Positions 45,708 through 53,780 of a DNA stretch of 59,653 nucleotides are shown here, in pieces (position 1 is the stretch's first letter; every line of letters starts with the position of its first letter). The notes under the pieces were generated by a model. It was not told where the DNA came from. It searched no databases and saw only the letters and a list, made by a program, of their open reading frames with translations. The position numbers were made by a program, and so were the translations under genes. The DNA is from [Collinsella] massiliensis (lineage in GTDB: Bacteria; Actinomycetota; Coriobacteriia; Coriobacteriales; Coriobacteriaceae): positions 1-59,653 of the forward strand of contig CAPI01000078.1 in the NCBI GenBank assembly GCA_000333815.1, in the 5' to 3' direction.

Positions 45708-46523
45708 GTGGCAGATAGCTCAGCGAATCATTCGAATTACGTCTCGGGCACGTTCTCGAAGGACGGCTTCATTCTTCGCCAGCTGGTTTCGACCGATTTC
45801 AAGCTCAAGTATCGCCGCAGCATCTTGGGTGTGGTGTGGAGCGTGCTCAACCCGCTGCTCATGATGATCGTCATGAGCGTCGTGTTCTCGTACATGTTCC
45901 GATACAACATCGAGAACTACCCGCTCTACCTCATCATCGGCAACATCACCTTCGCCTTCATGAGCGATTCCACGAATCAGGGCATGACCTCGATCATCAA
46001 CGCCTCCTCGCTGCTGAAGAAGATCAAGGTCGACCGCTTCCTCTTCCCGGTGCAGAAGGTGCTCTTCGCGTTGGTGAACTTCGCCTTCTCGTTCGTCGCC
46101 GTCCTGGCGGTCATGCTGTGGTTCCGCGTGGTACCCACCTGGCATTTCATCTTGCTGCCCGTCTGCCTCCTGCTGCTCGTGGTGTTCTGCAGCGGGCTGG
46201 GTCTGCTGCTATCGGCCGCCGCGGTGTTCTTCCGCGACGTCATGCACCTGTGGGGCGTGGTCATCACCGCTTGGAACTACCTCACCCCGGTGTTCTGGGA
46301 TGCGCAGATGCTCGTCGACAACCACGCGCCCTGGTTCGTGCTCGCGGTCGTCCGGCTGAACCCCATGTACAACTACATCCAGTTCATGCGCGACATCGTG
46401 CTGTGGCAGACGGTTCCGTCCTTCGAGACGGTCGCGCTCTGCGTGGTGTGGGCGGTTGTGATGATCGCGATCGGCATCTTCGTGTTCAAGAAGACCGAGC
46501 ACAAGTTCATCCTCTACATCTAG
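45708..46523 (+). CDS. wzm: Polysaccharide ABC exporter, permease Wzm
   Basis: 271 residues with six predicted membrane helices, the ABC-2 type layout: an N-terminal amphipathic helix (LRQLVSTDFKLKYRRSILGV), VWSVLNPLLMMIVMSVVFSY, and NPMYNYIQFMRDIVLW near the end, all marks of O-antigen, teichoic-acid and capsule exporters. It forms the membrane channel for a finished lipid-linked glycan. The start is GTG with GGGGAG upstream. The ATPase gene follows nine bases after the stop. Confidence 0.92.
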   Translation: MADSSANHSNYVSGTFSKDGFILRQLVSTDFKLKYRRSILGVVWSVLNPLLMMIVMSVVFSYMFRYNIENYPLYLIIGNITFAFMSDSTNQGMTSIINASSLLKKIKVDRFLFPVQKVLFALVNFAFSFVAVLAVMLWFRVVPTWHFILLPVCLLLLVVFCSGLGLLLSAAAVFFRDVMHLWGVVITAWNYLTPVFWDAQMLVDNHAPWFVLAVVRLNPMYNYIQFMRDIVLWQTVPSFETVALCVVWAVVMIAIGIFVFKKTEHKFILYI

Positions 46524-46532
46524 GGCGGGGCC

Positions 46533-47291
46533 ATGTCTGAGCAGATTGCGACAAACGAGCAGGAATATGCCATCGAGGTCAAAGATGTGACCATGGTGTT
46601 CAACATGGCGAGCGCCAAGTTGAACAGCCTGAAGGAGTACTTCATCGCGCTTGCGCGCCGCGAGCTCTTCTTCAAGGAATTCAAGGCGCTGAAGAACGTG
46701 AGCTTCAACGTGCCGAAGGGTTCCGTCGTCGGCTTGGTCGGCACGAACGGCTCGGGCAAATCGACCATGCTCAAGATCATCGCCGGGGTGCTCGAGCCCA
46801 CCGAGGGCGAGTGCGTCGTGCGCGGGAACATCGCGCCCCTCATCGAGCTCGGCGCCGGCTTCGACATCGAGCTCACCGCGCGCGAGAACATCTACCTCAA
46901 CGGTGCGCTCCTGGGATACACGAAGACGTTCATCGACGAGCACATCGACGACATCATCGATTTCGCCGAGCTGCACGACTTCATGGACATGCCGCTCAAG
47001 AACTACTCAAGCGGTATGGTGGCGCGCATCGCGTTCGCCATCGCGACGGTGACCGAGCCGGATATCCTGATCGTCGACGAGACACTTTCGGTGGGCGACG
47101 TGTTCTTCCAGGAGAAGTGCATGAACCGCATCCGGAGCTTCATCGACACCGGCAAGGTCACGGTGCTCTTCGTGAGCCACGACATCAACCAGGTTGAGAA
47201 CCTGTGCCAGACCGCCGTGTGGATCGAGAAGGGCGTCAAGCGCATGGAGGGCCCCGTCGCCGAGGTCTGCGAGGCATACCGCAACCAGTAG
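46533..47291 (+). CDS. wzt: Polysaccharide ABC exporter, ATPase Wzt
   Basis: 252 residues. Walker A is GTNGSGKST (70-78), the signature is SSGMVARI (159-166), and Walker B is ILIVDE (178-183) followed by the D-loop SVGD. GAGFDIELTARENIYLNG is the Q-loop-region pattern of the TagH/RfbE/Wzt group. It stops right after the ATPase domain and has no C-terminal carbohydrate-binding extension, so export is probably not gated by a chain-end cap. It pairs with the permease just upstream. Convergent with the ATPase gene that follows, 21 bases apart. Confidence 0.93.
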   Translation: MSEQIATNEQEYAIEVKDVTMVFNMASAKLNSLKEYFIALARRELFFKEFKALKNVSFNVPKGSVVGLVGTNGSGKSTMLKIIAGVLEPTEGECVVRGNIAPLIELGAGFDIELTARENIYLNGALLGYTKTFIDEHIDDIIDFAELHDFMDMPLKNYSSGMVARIAFAIATVTEPDILIVDETLSVGDVFFQEKCMNRIRSFIDTGKVTVLFVSHDINQVENLCQTAVWIEKGVKRMEGPVAEVCEAYRNQ

Positions 47292-47312
47292 TGGGGTGTA
47301 GCTGCTCCTGAG

Positions 47313-48449
47313 CTAGTCGCTCGCCTCGTCTCTCGCCTGCCCGCGGATATACTCTTTGAATCCGGGCAGGGCAAAACGGAACGCGCCGCCAGGTGTCTCC
47401 TCGATAATGCCCTGTTCGATGAGGCGCTTTTTGTAGACCGTGATATGACTTGAAGGTTTCTGCAGCCTCTGCATCAAATCGGAGCGTTTCGACTGCGCTT
47501 CATCTTCGGACATGGCGATGAGGAATGCCTTGTCATGTTCGGAGAGCTCCGAATACGTTGCGTCAAAGATGCGCGTCGCAAGCTCTTCGCGGGCGAGTTT
47601 CGCGCCTTGCTGCACATGTTCAAGCGAGATGGCTCCATGGTCGCTTGACGCATTCCATGAGCGATAGCCAACGAGCTGAAAGAGATAGGGAAAGCCCTCG
47701 ATCGCGTCCGCTGCGTACGCAAGCGCCCCATCGTCGATCGTCTTGCCGCCGCTCTCAACGGTGAGGCGAAACGCCTCCACCACTTCATACCGAGGGATGG
47801 AGCCAAGCTGATAGCGCGCAGCGCGGCGGAGAAACGAGGTTGAATCTCCGGAGACGAGGGAATTGATGCGGTGGGGAAGGCCGGCCATGAAGAGGGCCAC
47901 CTTTCGGTCTTCACGCACAAAGTGCTGGTATGTGGTGACGAGGCGCTCCATCGCCTCAAGGTCCGGATCGACCTCGTCAACGGTGATGAGCAGGCCGCAG
48001 TGCATCTCGCTGAGCTTTTCGAGCAGGTCACTCATTGTGATACGCCACGTTTCTGGTCGGTGATTTTCCTTAGACCACGAGATTCCCCCAATGCCAGCGA
48101 TGTTCAAACCGGTAATGGTGCGTTGGTCCTCCTTGTAGATGAGGTGTTGCGCCGCGCGCTCTGCCTGTGCTCGGATTTCTTCGAGCATGTCATTCGAGGC
48201 GGTGACATCGGCGCAGATCCATCCGGATGCTTCGGCGATGCGGCCGAGGTGCGTGAGGAGTGCGGTCTTGCCCGTCCCGCGCGCTCCCACGAATAACGTG
48301 CACCGGTCTGGATTGTTGTCCGGATCTTGGAATACCGAGCTGATTTCGTCGATGATTGATTCACGGCCGGCGAAATAGGGGGGGACTTTGCCGAATATGG
48401 GGGTGAAGGGGTTTGACGGTTTGAGGATCGAGGTATCTGATGCCTGCAT
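47313..48449 (-). CDS. Orphan AAA/STAND-type ATPase with C-terminal winged helix
   Basis: 378 residues. GKVPPYFAGRESIIDEI opens the ATPase domain, then Walker A FVGARGTGKTALL (about 52-64) and Walker B LLITVDEVDPDLEAM. A sensor-like stretch (ALFMAGLPHRINSLV) follows. The last 80 residues (KRSDLMQRLQKPSSHITVYK) look like a winged-helix DNA-binding domain, as in archaeal-type ATPase_2 proteins. The role of such orphan ATPases is unknown; links to defence or mobile elements are suspected. AAGGAG lies before the ATG. Its AT-rich upstream region has repeats and a palindrome that suggest regulation, perhaps by the protein itself. Confidence 0.75.
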   Translation of the reverse strand: MQASDTSILKPSNPFTPIFGKVPPYFAGRESIIDEISSVFQDPDNNPDRCTLFVGARGTGKTALLTHLGRIAEASGWICADVTASNDMLEEIRAQAERAAQHLIYKEDQRTITGLNIAGIGGISWSKENHRPETWRITMSDLLEKLSEMHCGLLITVDEVDPDLEAMERLVTTYQHFVREDRKVALFMAGLPHRINSLVSGDSTSFLRRAARYQLGSIPRYEVVEAFRLTVESGGKTIDDGALAYAADAIEGFPYLFQLVGYRSWNASSDHGAISLEHVQQGAKLAREELATRIFDATYSELSEHDKAFLIAMSEDEAQSKRSDLMQRLQKPSSHITVYKKRLIEQGIIEETPGGAFRFALPGFKEYIRGQARDEASD

Positions 48450-48476
48450 GCTTCGCTCCTTCGATGCTTTTATTTA

Positions 48477-48561
48477 TTTTAGCAGCTTTTAACTTTTTTA
48501 GCATCTTTTATTTCTTTTAACGGTTTTAGTATACCCGCATCAGCAATAGCATAATTATGCT
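48477..48561 (-). promoter_or_regulatory. Promoter/operator region of the orphan ATPase gene
   Basis: On the minus strand a TATACT -10 element lies at 48528-48533. The 14-bp palindrome AGCATAATTATGCT (48548-48561) covers the place of the -35 box. In the leader, TTTTAGCAGCTTTTAA (48477-48492) and TTTTAGCATCTTTTAT (48496-48511), as read on the plus strand, repeat with a 19-base period. The stretch is far more AT-rich than its surroundings. Confidence 0.5.
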
Positions 48562-48602
48562 CGCAAGGTGTTGCATCATGGGAGCGGACGCCCATAACGA
48601 AT

Positions 48603-48630
48603 GCGACCCGGATGCTGCCATCCGGGTCGC
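48603..48630 (-). terminator. Hairpin after tRNA-Arg, probable terminator
   Basis: GCGACCCGGATG and CATCCGGGTCGC form a perfect 12-bp stem with a four-base loop, 13 bases after the tRNA-Arg 3' end on the minus strand; a weak T stretch (ATTCGTTAT) follows. Confidence 0.65.
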
Positions 48631-48643
48631 GCTCATGTGCGGT

Positions 48644-48720
48644 TGGTGCGCCCAGGGGGATTCGAACCCTCGACCTTGAGATTAGAAGTCTCCTGCTCTA
48701 TCCAGCTGAGCTATGGGCGC
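48644..48720 (-). tRNA. tRNA-Arg (anticodon TCT)
   Basis: The minus strand folds into a full tRNA: acceptor GCGCCCA/TGGGCGC, D arm AGCTCAGCTGGATAGAGC, anticodon loop CTTCTAA with TCT in the centre, T loop GTTCGAATC, encoded CCA. Confidence 0.95.
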
Positions 48721-48854
48721 ATGTGACGGACTATGCTGCCGTGCCCCCGATTATAGACGAACCCCGCCGCGCCCGCACTTAAACATGAACGTGAACGGGC
48801 TCGTTGTTCTCGTTCGACCAGAAGAAGCTCCGGTATCCGCCGACAAGAAACAGG

Positions 48855-49124
48855 CTAGGCAACCTTCAGCCCTCCGTTTGACGCGTAGCGATACAGGAGG
48901 TGGGCGTTGTCGCGCAGGAACTCTTCGAACCGTTCGACTTCCGCGTCTGAGAACGCGCCCTCCCACGCGGTCCATGTATACGAGGGCAGCTCGCAGCGAG
49001 CGGAGTCGAACCCGTGCTCGTTCGGGCGCTCAAAATGGACAAGCACCTTGTCGAGGCCATCCTCGTGCAGGATCTGGGAATGGACGACTTCCGTCCCGTC
49101 TTCGAGGGTCATATACGGGTACAT
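48855..49124 (-). CDS. Small conserved hypothetical protein
   Basis: About 89 residues (YPYMTLEDGTEVVHSQILHE, then VLVHFERPNEHGFDSARCEL). It is acidic, soluble, and has no signal or membrane segment. I recognise it as the kind of small protein annotated as hypothetical in Coriobacteriia and Clostridia, but no function is known to me. AAGAAGG lies 11 bases before the chosen ATG; GTG codons 3 and 12 bases upstream are alternatives. Codon use and the absence of a convincing rival frame support it as real. Confidence 0.6.
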   Translation of the reverse strand: MYPYMTLEDGTEVVHSQILHEDGLDKVLVHFERPNEHGFDSARCELPSYTWTAWEGAFSDAEVERFEEFLRDNAHLLYRYASNGGLKVA

Positions 49125-49241
49125 CACGGGAATCACCTTCTTGGCGCGTGCGTGAGCTGCATATCTCGGAACCGCTTATAGTTTACTTCGACGAGGCTTG
49201 TGCGACGGTTGCGGTGTAAGGCGTGTTTCCCCTAACTTTGC

Positions 49242-49270
49242 TTGTCGGCTTTCGTGAAAATGGGTACGAT
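49242..49270 (+). promoter_or_regulatory. Putative promoter of the second Abi-like gene
   Basis: TTGTCG, 17 bases, then TACGAT, about 75 bases before the ATG. Confidence 0.35.
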
Positions 49271-49281
49271 ATATAGCGATG

Positions 49282-49318
49282 GGCCCGGGAATGACCTCTG
49301 CACGCAAGTCACCGGGCC
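49282..49318 (+). promoter_or_regulatory. Leader hairpin before the second Abi-like gene
   Basis: GGCCCGG pairs with CCGGGCC, and inside it TGAC with GTCA, with a three-base bulge. It lies between the putative promoter and the ribosome site of the Abi-like gene and has no U tract. It could tune expression of a toxic product. Confidence 0.45.
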
Positions 49319-49344
49319 TCAATCATATCTATTGGAGGTGTTCG

Positions 49345-50103
49345 ATGGCATTCGCGTCCGAACAGTCTCTTCTCCATCAAGGCGACAACATTTCGGACTG
49401 CTCGACTAGGGCATGGGCGGAACGCTGGCTTTCGTCCGAGCGCCTTGCACCCTATCTTGCGGATTGCGAGGGCGACATCGATCGTGCACTTGCGCTCTAT
49501 GAATGGAACGTTGCGCTCGGGCAAGTGCTCATGCGCGATATCTCCCACTTTGAGGTTGCGCTGCGCAACGCCTACGACAGGGTGATGTGTGAGGGCTGGC
49601 ATGGTGATGCGCACTGGTTGCTGGACGACGCATCGCCTGCGCGCAGGCCTGTTATGCGGAGGTCGAAGCGCGGAGAACTCGACGCGAACCGGATTAACCG
49701 GAAGGCGATCGACGCGGTGATCGGGCGACTGCCAAGTGGCGCAACGTCCGGTTCGGTTGTATCTAACCTTACGCTGGGGTTTTGGGTTCATCTCTCGGAT
49801 CGTTCCCGTGAAGCGGTTATCTGGAGAACCTTCCTCTATCGAGCATGGCCGAAGGGGACTAATCGCCGGAATCTTCAGCCGCGCCTGGACGGTATTCTTC
49901 GCGTGCGCAACCGGGTTGCTCACGCTGAGCGCCTGTTTGATCCACAAAATGGAAGGCCATCGCCGCTCGCTGCGGATGAAGATGCCGTTGCATTATTGCG
50001 CGCTCTTTGTCCGGAGGCCGCAGAGCGGTTGTATGGCGACGAGCCGACCCCTGTGGAACGGTTCCGCGAAGAGCACCCTGCTCCCGCCAAGGTGAGGCTA
50101 TAA
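49345..50103 (+). CDS. Abi-like HEPN-domain protein
   Basis: 252 residues. The HEPN motif RNRVAH is at residues 188-193 (R-x4-H), the presumed RNA-cleaving site; upstream are WLSSERLAPYLADCEGD and LYEWNVALGQVLMRDISHFE with VALRNAYD, conserved in Abi-like proteins. Studied members stop phage growth by cutting RNA, killing or arresting the host. Here the role is inferred from family. GGAGG lies seven bases before the ATG. There is no adjacent antitoxin gene that I can recognise. It is homologous to the gene at 2.7 kb, which helps to show that the latter is missing its start. Confidence 0.78.
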   Translation: MAFASEQSLLHQGDNISDCSTRAWAERWLSSERLAPYLADCEGDIDRALALYEWNVALGQVLMRDISHFEVALRNAYDRVMCEGWHGDAHWLLDDASPARRPVMRRSKRGELDANRINRKAIDAVIGRLPSGATSGSVVSNLTLGFWVHLSDRSREAVIWRTFLYRAWPKGTNRRNLQPRLDGILRVRNRVAHAERLFDPQNGRPSPLAADEDAVALLRALCPEAAERLYGDEPTPVERFREEHPAPAKVRL

Positions 50104-50329
50104 ATAATGAGCCTGTAGTTGGTTCGTGTGGAGGGGGCGAGATGAATAGCGTTTCGTCAGCGGCTGCGACCAGGCATCTCGAACCGTATCCTATGTATGA
50201 TTCCGGCATCGTACCTCGATACCGCCCCTCCACGCGGCCGCGGAGCGGCACCTCCGTTGCCGCATTCACTCCGCCCTCCGCCCGCTATGTTTCCGTCTCG
50301 TCCAAACACCTGCCATCATTCGTATTCTG

Positions 50330-50358
50330 TTACTTTTAGCACACGATTGAGGTACACT
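50330..50358 (+). promoter_or_regulatory. Possible promoter of the HPr gene
   Basis: TTACTT, 17 bases, then TACACT, about 70 bases before the HPr start. The -35 box is poor. The rest of 50104-50427 holds no gene that I can support. Confidence 0.3.
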
Positions 50359-50427
50359 AAGCCTGTCGTATGTCAGCCTCGCGACGGGTCGGCCGTCGCT
50401 GGCGTGTAGAACAGAAGGAGACAAGCT

Positions 50428-50691
50428 ATGGTTTCTGAGAAGGTCACCCTTATCAATCCCCAGGGTCTTCACATGCGTCCCGCGGGTCTGTTCGCGTCCA
50501 CCATGGGCAAGTTCGCCTGCGACGTGACCGTCGTCACCCCCGAGAAGGAGGTCAACGGCAAGTCCCCCATGGCGCTCATGGCCGCCGGCATCCCCTGCGG
50601 CACCGAGGTCGAGATCCGCTGCGACGGTGCCGATGAGGCTGACGCCCTCACCACCGCCATCGACCTCATCAAGAGCGGCCTCGGCGAGTAG
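50428..50691 (+). CDS. ptsH: Phosphocarrier protein HPr
   Basis: HPr passes phosphate from PTS enzyme I to the sugar-specific IIA proteins. The 87-residue product is of normal length. The phosphorylation site His15 is in NPQGLHMRPAG. NGKSPMALM holds Ser46, the site that HPr kinase phosphorylates in Gram-positive bacteria for catabolite control, so that regulation is possible here. AAGGAG precedes the ATG. It is followed by a strong terminator before ptsI, suggesting more HPr than enzyme I is made. Confidence 0.96.
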   Translation: MVSEKVTLINPQGLHMRPAGLFASTMGKFACDVTVVTPEKEVNGKSPMALMAAGIPCGTEVEIRCDGADEADALTTAIDLIKSGLGE

Positions 50692-50736
50692 CACACTGCC
50701 CCGCCTGGCGTCGTGAGCAAGTAGTTCATCAGGTGA

Positions 50737-50771
50737 GCGCAGGTGCCTTTTGCGGGTGCCTGCGCTTTTTT
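50737..50771 (+). terminator. Terminator between ptsH and ptsI
   Basis: GCGCAGG pairs with CCTGCGC and is followed by TTTTTT. It sits 45 bases after ptsH and 40 bases before ptsI. Confidence 0.75.
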
Positions 50772-50812
50772 GAGCTGCCCCTTGGCAGCAATGCACGGAG
50801 AGAGGACACGCA

Positions 50813-52525
50813 ATGTTCGAGGGAGTCAACGCATCCGAGGGCATCGGCATCGGTACCGTCGTCGTGGCGGTCGAGCCCGATCTGACGTTCGAGCCGGTCA
50901 CGATCCCCGAGGATCAGCGCACCGCCGAGCGTGAGCGCTATCAGTTCGCCCTGGGCGCCTTCTGCAAGAAGACCGAGGCCCAGGCCGAGCGCATGAAGGA
51001 GACCGTGGGCGAGAACGAGGCCGAGATCATGGTCGGCCATATCGCCATGGCGAAGGACCCCGGCCTCACGGATCAGATCAACAACCTCATCGATAGCGGC
51101 GTCTGCGCCGAGCAGGCCCTCGTCGAGGCGAGCACCATGTTCGAGAACATGTTCCTCGCCATGGATGACGAGATGTTCCGCCTGCGCGCGTCCGATATCG
51201 CCGACATCCGCACCGGCCTTCTGTGCGAGCTGCTCGGCAAGGAGGTCGTCGACCTCTCCACGCTCCCGCCCGAGTCCGTCATCGTGGTGCACGACCTCAC
51301 CCCGTCCATGACCGCGACCATCGACAAGGACAACGTCGCCGGCATCGTGACCGAGGTCGGCGGCCGTACCTCGCACTCCGCGATCATCGCCCGCGCCCTC
51401 GAGATCCCGGCCGTCCTCTCCGTGGTGAACAGCTGCGCCGCCATGCGCCCCGGCGCCCGCGCCATCGTCGACGGCACGCATGGCCAGGTCATCCTCGACC
51501 CCGATGAGGCCACGCTCGCCGACTACACCGCCAAGGCCGAGACCATGGCGGCCGAGAAGGCCGCGCTCGAGGCCTTCCGCGGCAAGGAGACCACCACGGC
51601 CGACGGCGTGCACAAGGTGCTCGCCGTGAACATCGGCGGTCCGGGCGACGTTCCCGCCGCGCTCGAGCACGACGGCGAGGCCATCGGTCTCTTCCGTACC
51701 GAGTTCCTCTTCATGGACGCCACCTCGCTGCCCACCGAGGAGGAGCAGTTCCAGGCCTACCAGAACGTGGCGCTCGCCCTCAAGGGCGCCCCGGTGATCA
51801 TCCGCACGCTCGACGTGGGCGGCGACAAGGAGATCCCGTACCTGAAGCTCCAGAAGGAGGACAACCCCTTCATGGGCTACCGCGCCGTGCGCTACTGCCT
51901 CGATAACCCCGATGAGTACAAGGTCCAGCTCCGCGCGCTCCTGCGTGCGAGCGCGTTCGGCGACATCAAGATCATGGTGCCGCTCGTTACCTGCATGGAG
52001 GAGCTCCGCCAGGTGAAGGCGCTCGTGGAGGAGTGCAAGGCCGAGCTCGACGCCGAGGGCGTGGACTACAACAAGGACATCGAGGTCGGCGTCATGATGG
52101 AGACGGCCGCCGCCGCCAACATCGCCGACCTGCTCGCCGACGAGGCCGCGTTCTTCTCCATCGGCACGAACGACCTCACCGGCTACACCATGGCCTCCGA
52201 CCGCGGCAACGACAAGGTGGCCTACCTCTACAGCTGGTACTACCCGGCGGTGCTGCGCGCCATCAAGAAGATCATCGTGAGCGGTGTCGAGAAGGGCATC
52301 ATGGTGGGCATGTGCGGCGAGGCCGCGGCCGACCCGCTGCTCACGCCGCTGCTCATCAGCTGGGGCATGGAGGAGTTCTCCGTCTCCGCCCCGAGCGTCC
52401 TGCGCACGCGCAAGACCATCTCGCAGTGGACGAAGGCCGACGCCGACGCCCTCGAGGAGAAGGTCATGCAGCTCAAGACCGCCGAAGAGGTCAAGGCTGC
52501 GCTCGAGGAGGCCGCGCGCAAGTAG
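50813..52525 (+). CDS. ptsI: PTS enzyme I (phosphoenolpyruvate-protein phosphotransferase)
   Basis: Enzyme I takes phosphate from phosphoenolpyruvate and passes it to HPr. The 570-residue product has normal length and order: an HPr-binding N-terminal domain, the phosphohistidine loop GGRTSHSAIIAR with His188, and a C-terminal PEP-binding barrel with GLFRTEFLFMD, VGVMMETAAAANIADLLA, FFSIGTNDLTGYT and GMCGEAAAD (Cys active-site residue). GAGAGGA lies before the ATG. Expression probably depends on read-through of the terminator after ptsH, or on its own promoter. Two hairpins separate it from the sugar kinase gene. Confidence 0.96.
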   Translation: MFEGVNASEGIGIGTVVVAVEPDLTFEPVTIPEDQRTAERERYQFALGAFCKKTEAQAERMKETVGENEAEIMVGHIAMAKDPGLTDQINNLIDSGVCAEQALVEASTMFENMFLAMDDEMFRLRASDIADIRTGLLCELLGKEVVDLSTLPPESVIVVHDLTPSMTATIDKDNVAGIVTEVGGRTSHSAIIARALEIPAVLSVVNSCAAMRPGARAIVDGTHGQVILDPDEATLADYTAKAETMAAEKAALEAFRGKETTTADGVHKVLAVNIGGPGDVPAALEHDGEAIGLFRTEFLFMDATSLPTEEEQFQAYQNVALALKGAPVIIRTLDVGGDKEIPYLKLQKEDNPFMGYRAVRYCLDNPDEYKVQLRALLRASAFGDIKIMVPLVTCMEELRQVKALVEECKAELDAEGVDYNKDIEVGVMMETAAAANIADLLADEAAFFSIGTNDLTGYTMASDRGNDKVAYLYSWYYPAVLRAIKKIIVSGVEKGIMVGMCGEAAADPLLTPLLISWGMEEFSVSAPSVLRTRKTISQWTKADADALEEKVMQLKTAEEVKAALEEAARK

Positions 52526-52542
52526 GCGTTCAGCGCATTTCG

Positions 52543-52585
52543 CGACCGGGGCGCGGACAGGTTGTTCGGCCCGCGCCCCGGTTCT
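52543..52585 (+). terminator. Terminator after ptsI
   Basis: ACCGGGGCGCGG pairs with CCGCGCCCCGGT around a short loop, 18 bases after the ptsI stop; TTCTG follows. Confidence 0.65.
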
Positions 52586-52644
52586 GAGCGAGGGCATTTC
52601 CTTTGTTAGCGAATGGAAAGCTCTCGCAACTTCGCTTGCATTCG

Positions 52645-52684
52645 CTGCACGGCGCGTCTATCCTTTGCGCCGTGCAGTTTTCTT
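52645..52684 (+). terminator. Perfect hairpin with U tract just before the sugar kinase gene
   Basis: CTGCACGGCGC and GCGCCGTGCAG form an 11-bp stem followed by TTTTCTT. It ends only a few bases before the ribosome site of the kinase, so it could be a leader attenuator rather than a second ptsI terminator. Confidence 0.65.
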
Positions 52685-52705
52685 GTGAAAGGAAGGTGGC
52701 TGTTC

Positions 52706-53629
52706 ATGTTCTACACGCTCACCGCTAATCCCGCCGTCGACATGACCGTGTCCTGCCCTTCGCTCGTCCCGAACGAGAACGTCCGCTCGATGTCCGCGAG
52801 CTACACCGCCAACGGCAAGGGCCTCGACGTGTCGTTCGCCCTCAAGAAGTTCGGCGTCGACTCGGTGGCGCTCGGCTTCTTCGCGGGCTTTACCGGCAAG
52901 TACGTGGTCGATGAGACCATGAACTCCGGCTGCCTGTGCCGCCCCGTCTGGATCGACGGCGTCACGCGCATCAACTCCTACTTCAACGACGGCGAGAACG
53001 AGTACGGCATCCTGAACCCCGGTCCCGTGCTCACGCCCCAGGGCGAGCAGGAGCTCTACAAGATCCTCGACACCACGGGCGACCTCGAGTGCCTCATCGT
53101 CTCCGGCTCGCTGCCGCGCAAGGCCTCGAAGGACTTCCTCGACCAGGTCGTGAAGCACGCCCAGGATCGTGGCGCCGACGTGGTGCTCGACCTCTCGAGC
53201 GATAAGCTCAAGACGCTCTGCGCCACGCACCCGCTGCTCATCAAGCCGAACCACCACGAGATGCGCGAGATCTTCGGTGTGCAGATCGACACCGACGACG
53301 ATGCCCGCCGCGCGCTCGCGCTCGCGCATGAGGCCGGCGTGCAGAACGTGCTGCTCACCATGGGCAGCCGCGGCAGCGCCTACTTCTCGAACGGCGAGGA
53401 CATCTGGTACGCGAAGCGCGACTTCAACATCAAGCTCGTGTCCTCCGTGTGCGCCGGCGACTGCACGCTCGCCGCGTTCCTGCTCAAGTGGTACCACGAC
53501 CGCGACAACGTCGAGGAGGCCATGAAGCTCGCCATGGCGACGGGCGCCAACGTGGCCGAGAGCGTCGGCCTGGGCGACTTCGCGCACGTCGACGAGTACA
53601 GCAAGCGCGTCACGGTGCGCAAGCTCTAG
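52706..53629 (+). CDS. fruK: PfkB-family kinase, probable 1-phosphofructokinase
   Basis: 307 residues of the LacC/FruK branch of PfkB kinases: YTLTANPAVDMTV at the start, GKGLDVSFALKKFGV (substrate site), GSLPRKA, and the C-terminal SVCAGDCTLAAFLLKW, where the Asp of AGDC is the catalytic base of the usual GAGD motif (first Gly is Cys here). FruK converts fructose 1-phosphate from the PTS to fructose 1,6-bisphosphate; the location after ptsHI fits, although tagatose-6-phosphate kinase cannot be excluded. GAAAGGAAGG precedes the ATG; 31 further codons upstream are open but cross the hairpin and are not likely to be translated. Confidence 0.85.
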   Translation: MFYTLTANPAVDMTVSCPSLVPNENVRSMSASYTANGKGLDVSFALKKFGVDSVALGFFAGFTGKYVVDETMNSGCLCRPVWIDGVTRINSYFNDGENEYGILNPGPVLTPQGEQELYKILDTTGDLECLIVSGSLPRKASKDFLDQVVKHAQDRGADVVLDLSSDKLKTLCATHPLLIKPNHHEMREIFGVQIDTDDDARRALALAHEAGVQNVLLTMGSRGSAYFSNGEDIWYAKRDFNIKLVSSVCAGDCTLAAFLLKWYHDRDNVEEAMKLAMATGANVAESVGLGDFAHVDEYSKRVTVRKL

Positions 53630-53665
53630 TTCCGCTGGGTAGCCTCGGCTCAATGCCGAAGACGG

Positions 53666-53703
53666 GCGCCGCGCTCCTCGATTCGGGGGCGCGGCGCTTT
53701 TTT
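53666..53703 (+). terminator. Terminator after the sugar kinase gene
   Basis: GCGCCGCGC pairs with GCGCGGCGC and is followed by TTTTTT. Confidence 0.85.
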
Positions 53704-53780
53704 GCTGTCGCTGTGCGCCCAATGAGGGTATGCTAGCGGGGTCGATATGTACGTTCGAGCAAGGAAGGGAACCAGCTCCT

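Noticed and set aside
50729-52597. 622-codon minus-strand frame opposite ptsI
   Set aside because: ptsI has all its catalytic motifs; the reverse frame is His/Val/Leu-rich low-complexity text.
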